Below are positions 1 to 6,442 of a stretch of DNA of 35,695 nucleotides, piece by piece (the first letter of the stretch is position 1; each line of letters begins with the position of its first letter). The notes beneath the pieces were generated by a model. That model had not been told where the DNA came from. It worked only from the letters and a program-made list of their open reading frames with translations, and did no database searches. Source of the stretch: Natrialbaceae archaeon Tc-Br11_E2g8 (GTDB taxonomy: Archaea; Halobacteriota; Halobacteria; Halobacteriales; Natrialbaceae); the NCBI GenBank assembly GCA_001564115.1, contig LKNG01000002.1:1-35695 (forward strand), in the 5' to 3' direction. A program made the translations under genes and the position numbers.

Positions 1-1223
1 GCCGTCTCGCCGACGGCGGGACGTCGGTGACGCTGTTCGAACGCGAGCCGACGGTCGGCGGCCGGGTGCGGACCGACCGCGTCGAGGGCTACCGGCTCGA
101 CCGTGGCTTCCAGGTGCTCTTTCCGGCGTATCCGGCCGCGAAGCGGGAACTCGACCTCGACGCGCTCGACCTGCGGCGGTTCGCCCCCGGAGCGACGATC
201 GCCAGACCCGGGGAGCGATCGACGCTCTCGGATCCGCTCAGGGAGCCTGCGGCCCTGCCCGCGACGCTTTTCAACCGCGAGCTGTCCCTCGGCGACAAGC
301 TCCGGGTGCTCCGCTTGCGCCGTCGGCTCGCACGGACCGACGAGTCGACCATCTTCGAGAGCGAGGACCGATCGATCCGGGAGTACCTCCGGGAGCGTGG
401 CTTCTCCGAGCGGTTCGTCGAGAACTTCGCCGCGCCGTTCTACGGCGGGATCACCCTCGATCGCTCGCTGTCGACCTCCAGTCGGGTGTTCGAGTACACC
501 TTCAAGTTCCTCGCGAGCGGGCCGACGGCCGTGCCGGCGGCGGGGATGGAGGCGATCCCGCGCCAGCTCGCCGCCTCCACACGGCGGGCCGGCGTGGCGG
601 TCGAGACCGACGCGGCGGTCCGTGCGGTCGACGCCGACGGCGACGGCGCCACGGTGACCGTCGACGGGGAGCGCCACGACGCCGACGCCGTCGTGGTCGC
701 GACCGATCCGCCGACCGCCAGGGAGCTAGCGGGCGTCGAGACCGTGCCGACGGAGCCACGCGCCTGTGTGACCCAGTACTACACCCTCCCCGACGAGCTC
801 GGGACGGGCGGCCGGCTCCTGTTGAACGCCACGTCCGAGGGGCCGAACCAGCTCGTCCCCCACACCGAGGTCGCCCCCGAGTACGCCCCCGACGGCGGGG
901 CCCTGCTGAGCGCGACCTTCCTCGGCGAGCGCGAGGACGACGAGGCGGCCCTCGCCGCCGAGAGCCGTCGGGCCCTCGCCTCGTGGTACCCCGAGCGGCG
1001 GTTCGACGCCCTCGAGACGCTCGCGACCTACCGGATCCCGTTCGCCCAGTTCGCCCAGCCACCGGGCTGTCACGACGGGCTGCCGGACGCGGACGATCCC
1101 GAGGGAGCCGTCTACCTCGCGGGCGACTACACCCGCTGGTCCTCGATCCAGGGGGCCATAGAGAGCGGTCGCGACGCGGCACGGGCGGTGCTCGCGGAGC
1201 TGGACGGGGCGTCGGTCGAGTGA
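1..1223 (+). CDS. FAD-dependent oxidoreductase (amine oxidase / phytoene desaturase-like), 5' truncated by window edge
   Basis: The reading frame is open from base 3, upstream of the first possible GTG at 27. The residues there (RLADGGTSVTLFE) continue a Rossmann beta-alpha-beta fold into the EREPTVGGRVRT segment typical of flavin amine oxidase and carotenoid desaturase families. The true start therefore lies outside the window. The C-terminus carries the second FAD-contacting segment, YLAGDYTRWSSIQGAIESG, followed by a helix rich in Ala and Arg. Family knowledge: such proteins use a non-covalent FAD to oxidise or desaturate a hydrophobic or amine substrate. The exact substrate cannot be read from the sequence; protoporphyrinogen oxidase-like and carotenoid-modifying roles are both possible. 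The gene ends 51 bp before the universal stress gene, which has its own promoter. Confidence 0.85.
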   Translation, partial: RLADGGTSVTLFEREPTVGGRVRTDRVEGYRLDRGFQVLFPAYPAAKRELDLDALDLRRFAPGATIARPGERSTLSDPLREPAALPATLFNRELSLGDKLRVLRLRRRLARTDESTIFESEDRSIREYLRERGFSERFVENFAAPFYGGITLDRSLSTSSRVFEYTFKFLASGPTAVPAAGMEAIPRQLAASTRRAGVAVETDAAVRAVDADGDGATVTVDGERHDADAVVVATDPPTARELAGVETVPTEPRACVTQYYTLPDELGTGGRLLLNATSEGPNQLVPHTEVAPEYAPDGGALLSATFLGEREDDEAALAAESRRALASWYPERRFDALETLATYRIPFAQFAQPPGCHDGLPDADDPEGAVYLAGDYTRWSSIQGAIESGRDAARAVLAELDGASVE

Positions 1224-1242
1224 ACTCCCCCGAAAACCGTCC

Positions 1243-1251
1243 GGACTTTAT
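1243..1251 (+). promoter_or_regulatory. TATA box for the universal stress protein gene
   Basis: CTTTATACC is centred about 28 nt upstream of the ATG at 1275, the spacing expected for a leaderless haloarchaeal transcript. No Shine-Dalgarno sequence pairs with this start beyond a run of G directly before it. Confidence 0.6.
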
Positions 1252-1274
1252 ACCATCGGCCGGTTAGCGGGGGT

Positions 1275-1691
1275 ATGACGGTACTCGTCGCGTACGACGG
1301 CTCCGGTCCGGCGAAGAAGGCCTTGCGACGTGCGTTCGCGGACCATTCCGACGAGGAGATCGTGCTCCTGCGAGTGGTCGAGGCGGCGGAGGGGTCGACG
1401 GGTGCGGGGCTCGAACTCCTCCGCGAGCGATTCAGAGACCGCCGGAAGGAGGTCGAAGCGGAGACTGTCGAGGCGATCGACGACCTCGTCGACGCGGGCG
1501 ACGTCGACTACCGGACCGAGGTGACCGTGGGTCGTCCCGACCGCGAGATCGTCAGGTTCGCCGAACGGGAGGGCGTAGACCGCATCTACGTCGGCAGTCA
1601 CGGCCGCGCTGGCGTCTCCCGCGTGTTGCTCGGTAGCGTCGCCGAACGGGTCGTCCGCCGGGCTCCCGTGCCGGTCACCGTCGTCCGCTGA
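1275..1691 (+). CDS. Universal stress protein, UspA family
   Basis: This 138-residue protein has the usual length and fold of a single-domain UspA protein. It starts TVLVAYDGSGPAKKAL, the first beta strand and nucleotide-contacting loop. It ends with the ATP-binding signature G-x2-G-x9-GS within residues 107-121 (GSHGRAGVSRVLLGS), then the terminal strand PVPVTVV. The presence of that signature suggests the ATP-binding subclass. Haloarchaea carry many paralogues, so a specific stress cannot be assigned. The gene is monocistronic behind its own TATA box and converges with the metallophosphoesterase gene. Its last three codons, stop and 10 downstream bases are duplicated in tandem (see repeat at 1680-1723). 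Confidence 0.92.
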   Translation: MTVLVAYDGSGPAKKALRRAFADHSDEEIVLLRVVEAAEGSTGAGLELLRERFRDRRKEVEAETVEAIDDLVDAGDVDYRTEVTVGRPDREIVRFAEREGVDRIYVGSHGRAGVSRVLLGSVAERVVRRAPVPVTVVR

Positions 1692-1723
1692 CCGACCGAC
1701 TGTCGTCCGCTGACCGACCGCCA
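1680..1723 (+). repeat. 22-bp tandem duplication spanning the uspA stop codon
   Basis: Two copies (1680-1701 and 1702-1723) match over at least 20 of 22 bases and share GTCGTCCGCTGACCGACCG. Copy 1 contains the last codons and the TGA stop of the universal stress gene (1689-1691). Copy 2 repeats that TGA at 1711-1713 in the 34-bp gap before the convergent metallophosphoesterase gene. Confidence 0.9.
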
Positions 1724-1725
1724 GG

Positions 1726-2427
1726 TCACAGTAGCTCCCGACACTCCCCGAGCGACGGGAACCACAGCGTCTCCCCGGCAGCTTCGTCCCGGACCGCCGG
1801 CCTGAGCCCGTCGGCGTCGGTGACGAGCGGCGAGAGAAACTCCCCGGCACGGAGCCGGTTCACCGTCGTCCCGGCCGCCAGCCGATCGAACGCCGGCAGG
1901 ACGATTACCTCGCTGTCCCCGTGGCCCGGCCCGTAGAGCAGACACGGCAGCTTCCGGCCGTCGACCGACAGCGCGGGGTGGTCGTGGCCGATCACGTACC
2001 GATCCGCGTCCCTCTCTGGCGGTTCGTGGCCGTGGAGGACCACCGTCCCGTCGGTTAGACGATGCTCCGTGGAGACGGAGCCGTCGTACACCCTTTCGAG
2101 GCTCACATCGTGGTTTCCGGGCGTCACGACGAGCGCCGCGCCCGACCGTTCGACGGCGCGTTCGAGCTCGGCCACGCGGTCGGCCACGCCGTCCGGGATC
2201 CACGAGACGGCGTGTAACAGGTCGCCGGCGACGACGACGATCCTCGGCTCGAACCGGTCGAGCAGCCCCTCGAGACGGTCGACGGTGTTTCGTCCGTCGC
2301 CGAGCGGGGCGTCGACCCGGGAGGCCACGCCCCGTCCGAGGTGGAGGTCGGCGACGACGAGCGCGTCCGCCTCCGCCAGGTACATCCCCCGGTCGGCGAA
2401 CGCGAGCCGAGGGTCGGGGGCGGTCAT
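1726..2427 (-). CDS. Metallophosphoesterase (calcineurin-like, archaeal SbcD/Mre11-like small family)
   Basis: The 233-residue product has the metallophosphoesterase motifs in order: VVADLHLGRG (D-x-H), VVAGDLLHA (GD), VTPGNHDVS (GNHD), a VLHGHEPP segment and VIGHDHPAL (GHxH-type). These ligate the two-metal centre that hydrolyses phosphoesters. The compact size and lack of a capping domain match a haloarchaeal family of unknown substrate related to the Mre11 fold. The ATG at 2427 overlaps the artA TGA (2424-2426) in an ATGA arrangement, so the two genes are translationally coupled and almost certainly cotranscribed. Longer upstream reading in this frame runs antisense and out of frame through artA and is not real. 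Confidence 0.87.
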   Translation of the reverse strand: MTAPDPRLAFADRGMYLAEADALVVADLHLGRGVASRVDAPLGDGRNTVDRLEGLLDRFEPRIVVVAGDLLHAVSWIPDGVADRVAELERAVERSGAALVVTPGNHDVSLERVYDGSVSTEHRLTDGTVVLHGHEPPERDADRYVIGHDHPALSVDGRKLPCLLYGPGHGDSEVIVLPAFDRLAAGTTVNRLRAGEFLSPLVTDADGLRPAVRDEAAGETLWFPSLGECRELL

Positions 2428-3476
2428 TTTTCGCCGCCGTCGGCGCGTGGCTCCGGCGAGGGGGCGAACGCCGCCTCGAGTTCGTACTCGGAGCCGGTCA
2501 GCACGTAGAGGGCCTCCTCTAAGACCACGAGTACCTCCGGGACGACCCTGATCACGAGGTAGGTGATCGCGATCAGCGCGACGATCGACAGCGTCTGTGC
2601 GATGAAGTTGTGTGCGACGATAAAGGAGGTCCTGGCTGCGGGCTCGCCCATGTACGTCGTAACGACGTAGACGAGTGGCTCCTGTTGGAACCAGCCGTAC
2701 GGCGAGGCGATCCCGATGAAGACGTTCCGGACGAGGTTCAGAAACCAGATGATCCCGACCGCGAGCGCCACGCCGGCGAGCTTCCGGCGCAGCGGCGCCC
2801 GTACGGCGGCGATCAGCCCGCCGAAGATCGCCATGCTCCCGAGGCCGGTACAGGCCATCACGATGTAGGTCGTCCGGCCGGTCACCGTCTCGTCGGGGTC
2901 GAAGTCGAACCGGCTCTGATAGCCGTTCGCCCCCTCGTTTATGCCCGGGCTGTGGCCGAACAGCTCCATCCCCCAGTGGGCCTGGACGGCGGTCGTCTCT
3001 ATCAGCCACCGGCGGACGAACGGGATCGTCTCGGCAGGGAGGTAGATGATCCCCATGATCGCGACCGCCTTCGAGAGCAACAGAAGCGAGTCACGGCCCC
3101 GAAAGAGCAGATACCCCGTGTAGACACACAGCGGTAGCGCGAGGATACTGAGCACCGTCTGGAGCGGGCTGCGGGCGTCGTAGTAGTAGTACGGCACCAT
3201 CGTGAGCCAGAAGACCCCAAAGAGGATCCACGCCGCGGCGCCGACGTACCGGGCCGGATCGGGAGTTCCACGCCAGTCGAGGGCGAGCGCGATGACGAAC
3301 GCGCCGATCGCGATCCACGCCAGCGCGTCGGTCGCCGAGACCGAACCGACGAGCGCGGGCGTCGGCGGACCGACGAGCGCGGGCACCGCCGAACCGACGA
3401 GTTCGGACGCCGTCGAACCCGCGAGTCCGGGCACCGAACCGGCGACCGTCCCGACGGCTCCGACGGTAGTCGACAT
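2424..3476 (-). CDS. artA: Archaeosortase A
   Basis: This 350-residue polytopic membrane protein matches archaeosortase A, a membrane transpeptidase-like enzyme that processes PGF-CTERM surface proteins such as the S-layer glycoprotein and links them to lipid. The conserved active-site segments are visible: Cys209 in YIVMACTGLGS, Arg250 in WFLNLVRNVFIG, and His289 in SFIVAHNF. Hydrophobic helices occupy most of residues 50-315. The first 45 residues are an unusual Val/Pro/Ala/Gly/Ser-rich tail encoded by a roughly 24-bp tandem repeat around 3340-3440. The ATG at 3476 was chosen because upstream codons in this frame come from a non-coding 27-bp array. The gene is coupled to the downstream metallophosphoesterase by a 4-bp overlap. 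Confidence 0.92.
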   Translation of the reverse strand: MSTTVGAVGTVAGSVPGLAGSTASELVGSAVPALVGPPTPALVGSVSATDALAWIAIGAFVIALALDWRGTPDPARYVGAAAWILFGVFWLTMVPYYYYDARSPLQTVLSILALPLCVYTGYLLFRGRDSLLLLSKAVAIMGIIYLPAETIPFVRRWLIETTAVQAHWGMELFGHSPGINEGANGYQSRFDFDPDETVTGRTTYIVMACTGLGSMAIFGGLIAAVRAPLRRKLAGVALAVGIIWFLNLVRNVFIGIASPYGWFQQEPLVYVVTTYMGEPAARTSFIVAHNFIAQTLSIVALIAITYLVIRVVPEVLVVLEEALYVLTGSEYELEAAFAPSPEPRADGGEK

Positions 3477-3513
3477 ATTCGATTCGAACGCACGGACTTG
3501 TCCGCTATCAACC

Positions 3514-3648
3514 TGTCGGGTTCGGAAGGTCTGATCGACGTGTCGGGTTCGGAAGGTCTGATCGACGTGTCGGGTTCGGAAGGTCTGATCGACGTGTCGG
3601 GTTCGGAACGACTGATCGACGTGTCGGGTTCGGAACGAGTGGCCGACG
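3514..3648 (-). repeat. Five 27-bp tandem repeats upstream of artA
   Basis: Units lie at 3514-3540, 3541-3567, 3568-3594, 3595-3621 and 3622-3648. Units 2 and 3 are identical; units 4 and 5 differ at a few bases. Each plus-strand unit begins TGTCGGGTTCGGAA. The array stops directly before the likely artA core promoter: the minus-strand bases next to it read CCGACAGGTTGATAGCGG, with a TATA-like TTGATA about 31 nt from the ATG, and resemble a degenerate sixth unit. Because 27 is a multiple of three, the array is open in several frames and creates spurious ORFs encoding a repeated RTRHVDQ peptide. Confidence 0.93.
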
Positions 3649-3730
3649 CTGCCGTCGGCTTGGAGGGTGGTCGACGACTCCGTCGATCCGGGGAAATCGA
3701 AATCCCGTCGACTCGAGGGAGACGGACCGT

Positions 3731-4801
3731 TCAGGCCGGCCACGTCTCGGCGACGGTCCGGTAGATCCGGTAACACCGCTCGAGCACCTCGATCGAGACG
3801 CTCTCGTCTGCGGTGTGGGCCTCGCCGGGCTCGGCGGGACCACAGACCACACACGCCGTGCCGGCCCCGGCGAGCCAGCCCGCGTCGGTCGCGTGGGGTT
3901 TGGTCGTCAGGGTGGGAGAGCTATCCTGGCCGGCGGCGGCGGCCGAGAGGACCGCGTCGGCGAACGCGTCGTCGGCACACTCCATCGGTGGCAGGTCCTG
4001 GGTGACCGTCCACGCGACGCCGTCGGCGTCGGCGACCCGTTCGAGGGGGGCCCGCTCGCCCGGCACCGTCCGTTCGTCGACCGTGATCGTACACCGCTCG
4101 GGAATCACGTTCATCGCCGTCCCGCCTTCGATCTCCGTGACCGCGAGACTCCCCTCCAGGCGCTCCCCGGCGACCTCGACCGCCGGGGCGTCGATCCCCC
4201 TGACGGCGTCGACGGCGTCGGCCGCCCGGTAGATCGCGTTCTCGCCGGCTTCGGGCTCGCTCGCGTGTGCGGCGACGCCCGAGGCCGTGATCGTGCTCCC
4301 CCGTCGGCCCTTGTGTGCGACGACGACGTCGGTGACGTCGGGACCGGAGTAGTTCGTCGATCCCTCGCCGACGACGGCGTACTCCGGGGCGAAGCCGGCG
4401 TCGATCGCGTGGCGGGCGCCGACGCCGCCGACCTCCTCGCCGACGAAGCTGGCGAACACGAGTTCGCCGGCCGGCTCGGCGTCCCGGAAGGCGAGTGCGG
4501 CCGCCGCGACCGCACCCTTCATGTCCGCCGTCCCGCGCCCGTACAGGCGGCCCTCGCGCTCCTCGAGGAGGTACTCCCGTCCGTCCAGCTGACCCTCGTC
4601 CGGCGCCACCACGTCGTGGTGGCCGACCAGCGCCAGCGACTCCCCCTCTCCCTTGCGGGCGATCACGTTTCCGGCCCCGTCGCGGTCGACGTCGGCGTCG
4701 GTCTCGGCGCGCAGCCAGCCCTCCAGCCGGTCGCCGGCGGCCGTCTCGTCGTCGTGACTCGGGATGGCGACGAGCTCGCGGGTCAACTCGAGTACGCTCA
4801 T
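3731..4801 (-). CDS. M20 family metallopeptidase / deacylase (ArgE/DapE-type)
   Basis: The product is 356 residues, the normal size for M20 dimetal amidohydrolases. Metal-site motifs are present: GHHDVV (residues 60-65, His62), GRGTADMKG (Asp93) and FVGEEVGG (Glu122/Glu123). A dimerisation domain follows at roughly residues 165-280. Enzymes of this fold hydrolyse N-acyl amino acids or succinyl-diaminopimelate. Haloarchaeal members are often annotated as succinyl-diaminopimelate desuccinylase or ArgE-like, but the substrate cannot be decided from sequence alone. The ATG at 4801 (MSVLELTREL) puts the first helix at the usual position; an in-frame ATG 21 codons upstream adds a low-complexity stretch and is less likely. 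The artA start lies 254 bp downstream, beyond the 27-bp array. Confidence 0.87.
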   Translation of the reverse strand: MSVLELTRELVAIPSHDDETAAGDRLEGWLRAETDADVDRDGAGNVIARKGEGESLALVGHHDVVAPDEGQLDGREYLLEEREGRLYGRGTADMKGAVAAAALAFRDAEPAGELVFASFVGEEVGGVGARHAIDAGFAPEYAVVGEGSTNYSGPDVTDVVVAHKGRRGSTITASGVAAHASEPEAGENAIYRAADAVDAVRGIDAPAVEVAGERLEGSLAVTEIEGGTAMNVIPERCTITVDERTVPGERAPLERVADADGVAWTVTQDLPPMECADDAFADAVLSAAAAGQDSSPTLTTKPHATDAGWLAGAGTACVVCGPAEPGEAHTADESVSIEVLERCYRIYRTVAETWPA

Positions 4802-5158
4802 GTCAGCCGGTAGCGTGGCCGGCGAGTTCACTCCACCGATCCCGTCGGTCGGGGCCGACTGCAACGGGCCGACGAACAGGGGTGGAGCCGTGGAGCGTGT
4901 GACAGGGATTCCCAGGCTCCGACGACGTTAACGGCACGGGGAATCAAAAATCCCTCCCCCGGGATCACGCGGTGAGATCGCCGACGGTGCGGGCGAGCCG
5001 CCGGATGACACGCGCCCCGACCCAACCATCGGTAATTCCCATAACGCCACGTGGACGACATACTCAGCGGAGTTACCAGTCCGGAGCCGTTCCACGAATC
5101 GACCAGTTGGTTCGGATCGAAACTTCGGCCCGGGCGGGCCGCTCGTCACCGTGGAGCC

Positions 5159-5174
5159 GGTTCGAATTCGAACC
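5159..5174. promoter_or_regulatory. 16-bp perfect palindrome upstream of the PadR promoter
   Basis: GGTTCGAATTCGAACC is a perfect 16-bp palindrome that ends 17 bp before the TATA region of the PadR-type gene. Its position just upstream of the TATA/BRE region suits a second regulator site. It may instead be partly BRE sequence. Confidence 0.5.
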
Positions 5175-5186
5175 AGCCTCAATCAA

Positions 5187-5206
5187 CAGATTTATCTTTA
5201 AATCTG
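5187..5206 (+). promoter_or_regulatory. TATA box inside an inverted repeat: probable PadR autoregulatory operator
   Basis: CAGATTTA TCTT TAAATCTG is an inverted repeat with perfect 8-bp arms and a 4-bp centre. It contains the TTTATCTTTAAA core promoter of the downstream HTH gene, whose ATG is at 5221. Binding here would block TBP/TFB directly. PadR-family repressors commonly bind such palindromes in their own promoters, so autoregulation is the natural inference. Confidence 0.65.
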
Positions 5207-5220
5207 ATGTAAGGGAGGAC

Positions 5221-5502
5221 ATGTACGACCTGACTGGCTTCCAGCGCGACCTGTTGTACGCCATCGCCGGCCTCGAGGAACCCCACGGACTGGCGATCAA
5301 AGACGAACTCGAGGAGTACTACGAGTCGGAGATCCACCACGGCCGGCTCTACCCGAACCTCGACACTCTGGTCGATAAGGGGCTCGTGGAAAAAGGCACC
5401 CTCGACCGCCGGACGAACTTCTACGCCGTCACCCGGCGTGGCCGCCGGGAGATCGAGGCCCGCCGGGAGTGGGAGGACCAGTACGTCGAGGAGCTGGTGT
5501 AG
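5221..5502 (+). CDS. PadR-family winged-helix transcriptional regulator
   Basis: This 93-residue protein is nearly all winged-helix domain. LTGFQRDLLYAIAGLEEPHGLAIKDELEEYY is helices 1-2, IHHGRLYPNLDTLVDKGLVEKG is the recognition helix and turn, and RRTNFYAVTRRGRREIEAR is the beta wing and final helix. The GRLYPNLDTLVDKGLV core is the PadR hallmark. The ATG at 5221 follows GGGAGG by two bases, one of the few good Shine-Dalgarno sites here, and it places the first helix correctly; the longer upstream reading is intergenic. It lacks the long C-terminal dimerisation domain of large PadR proteins, as is usual in haloarchaea. A perfect palindrome covers its TATA box. The alpha/beta hydrolase gene starts 41 bp downstream with its own TATA-like element. 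Confidence 0.9.
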   Translation: MYDLTGFQRDLLYAIAGLEEPHGLAIKDELEEYYESEIHHGRLYPNLDTLVDKGLVEKGTLDRRTNFYAVTRRGRREIEARREWEDQYVEELV

Positions 5503-5512
5503 GGCCCCGCAC

Positions 5513-5519
5513 GTATTTG
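5513..5519 (+). promoter_or_regulatory. TATA-like element for the alpha/beta hydrolase gene
   Basis: GTATTTG lies about 28 nt before the ATG at 5544, in the 41-bp gap after the PadR gene. This allows an independent leaderless transcript in addition to readthrough. Confidence 0.45.
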
Positions 5520-5543
5520 TTCCCGCGGCGTCCAGTCACGTCC

Positions 5544-6344
5544 ATGCCACGAGCGACGCACAACGGTACGCGTCTGTACTACGAGGACCGCGGCGAGGGC
5601 GACCCCGTGGTCTTCCTCCACGGGGTCACGATGGGGTCGCGCTTTTTCGACGACCAGCTGCCGTACTTCGCCGACCGGTTCCGGACGATCGCCCTCGACT
5701 TCCGGGGACACGGCCGCTCGGAGGCGGCCGAGACCGGACACACCGTCCCCCAGTACGCCCGTGACCTCCGGGCGTTCCTCGAGGGCCGGGAGCTCGAGGG
5801 GGTCGTCCCCGTCGCCTGGTCGATGGGCGCGCTCGTGCTCTGGGAGTACGTCGAGCAGTTCGGCACCGACGGGCTCGCCGGCGCCGTGATCGTCGACCAG
5901 CACGCCTCCGATTTCACCTGGGAGGGGTACGATCACGGCTTCGCCGACTTCGACGCCTTCCGGGAGCTGATCGAACTGTCCCAGACCGACCCCGACGCCC
6001 TCGTCGACCAGCTGATGACGTCGATGTTCCGCGAGCCGCCGGCGGAGCCGACCGCGAGCCGGCTGGCCGACGAGATCTCCCGGGTACGCCCGCCGATCCG
6101 GACGGCGATCCTCTTCGATCAGACGCTGCGCGACTACCGGGAGACCCTCCCCGCGGTCGACGTCCCGGCGCTGGTGTGTGCCGGGGAGGACGACGGACTC
6201 ATCTCGACTGCGGGCGTCGAGTACGTCGCCGACCGGATGCCACAGGCGGAGTTCGAACGCTTCGAGGAGAGCGGCCACTGTCCGTTCTTAGAGGAGCCCG
6301 ATCGGTTCAACGAACGGGTCGCGGGGTGGATCGAGTCGATCTGA
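5544..6344 (+). CDS. Alpha/beta-fold hydrolase
   Basis: The 266-residue product is a single alpha/beta hydrolase domain. It shows the oxyanion-hole region VVFLHGVTMGSRFFDDQ, the strand and turn IALDFRGHGRSE, and the nucleophile elbow VAWSMGALV, with Ser as nucleophile in a variant W-S-M-G sequence. The catalytic acid is probably in the VCAGEDDGLIS segment, and the His lies in ESGHCPFLEEPDRFN near the C-terminus. The family includes esterases, lipases, haloperoxidase-like and C-C hydrolases; the substrate is unknown. The ATG at 5544 begins MPRATHNGTRLYYED, the usual first strand, and longer in-frame readings overlap the PadR gene. Proximity to the regulator suggests but does not prove that PadR controls it. 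Confidence 0.88.
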   Translation: MPRATHNGTRLYYEDRGEGDPVVFLHGVTMGSRFFDDQLPYFADRFRTIALDFRGHGRSEAAETGHTVPQYARDLRAFLEGRELEGVVPVAWSMGALVLWEYVEQFGTDGLAGAVIVDQHASDFTWEGYDHGFADFDAFRELIELSQTDPDALVDQLMTSMFREPPAEPTASRLADEISRVRPPIRTAILFDQTLRDYRETLPAVDVPALVCAGEDDGLISTAGVEYVADRMPQAEFERFEESGHCPFLEEPDRFNERVAGWIESI

Positions 6345-6442
6345 GCCGGGTCGGCCCCTCCCGGGATGGGGCGACCGCGACGAGCCCGTGTGTCGGTGGC
6401 CGGCTACACAAGAATTAACGGCACGCACTTCCCAGGGCGAGC

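Larger units (their letters stand above)
4802..5220. other. 419-bp intergenic region between divergent genes
   Basis: The region separates the minus-strand M20 gene from the plus-strand PadR gene. The right end (5159-5220) holds two palindromes, a TATA box and a Shine-Dalgarno-like GGGAGG for the PadR gene. Near 4925-4955 there are AT-rich stretches (GACGTTAACGG and AATCAAAAATCC) that may belong to the M20 promoter. I see no convincing coding sequence, tRNA or tandem array in the remainder. A plus-strand reading frame open from 4972 is just the 5' extension of the PadR frame. Confidence 0.6.

Noticed and set aside
3514-3648. Possible CRISPR array (also the arrays at 17576, 30274 and 32270)
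   Set aside because: Units are contiguous with no spacers between them, the sequences are non-palindromic and locus-specific, and no cas genes are in the window.
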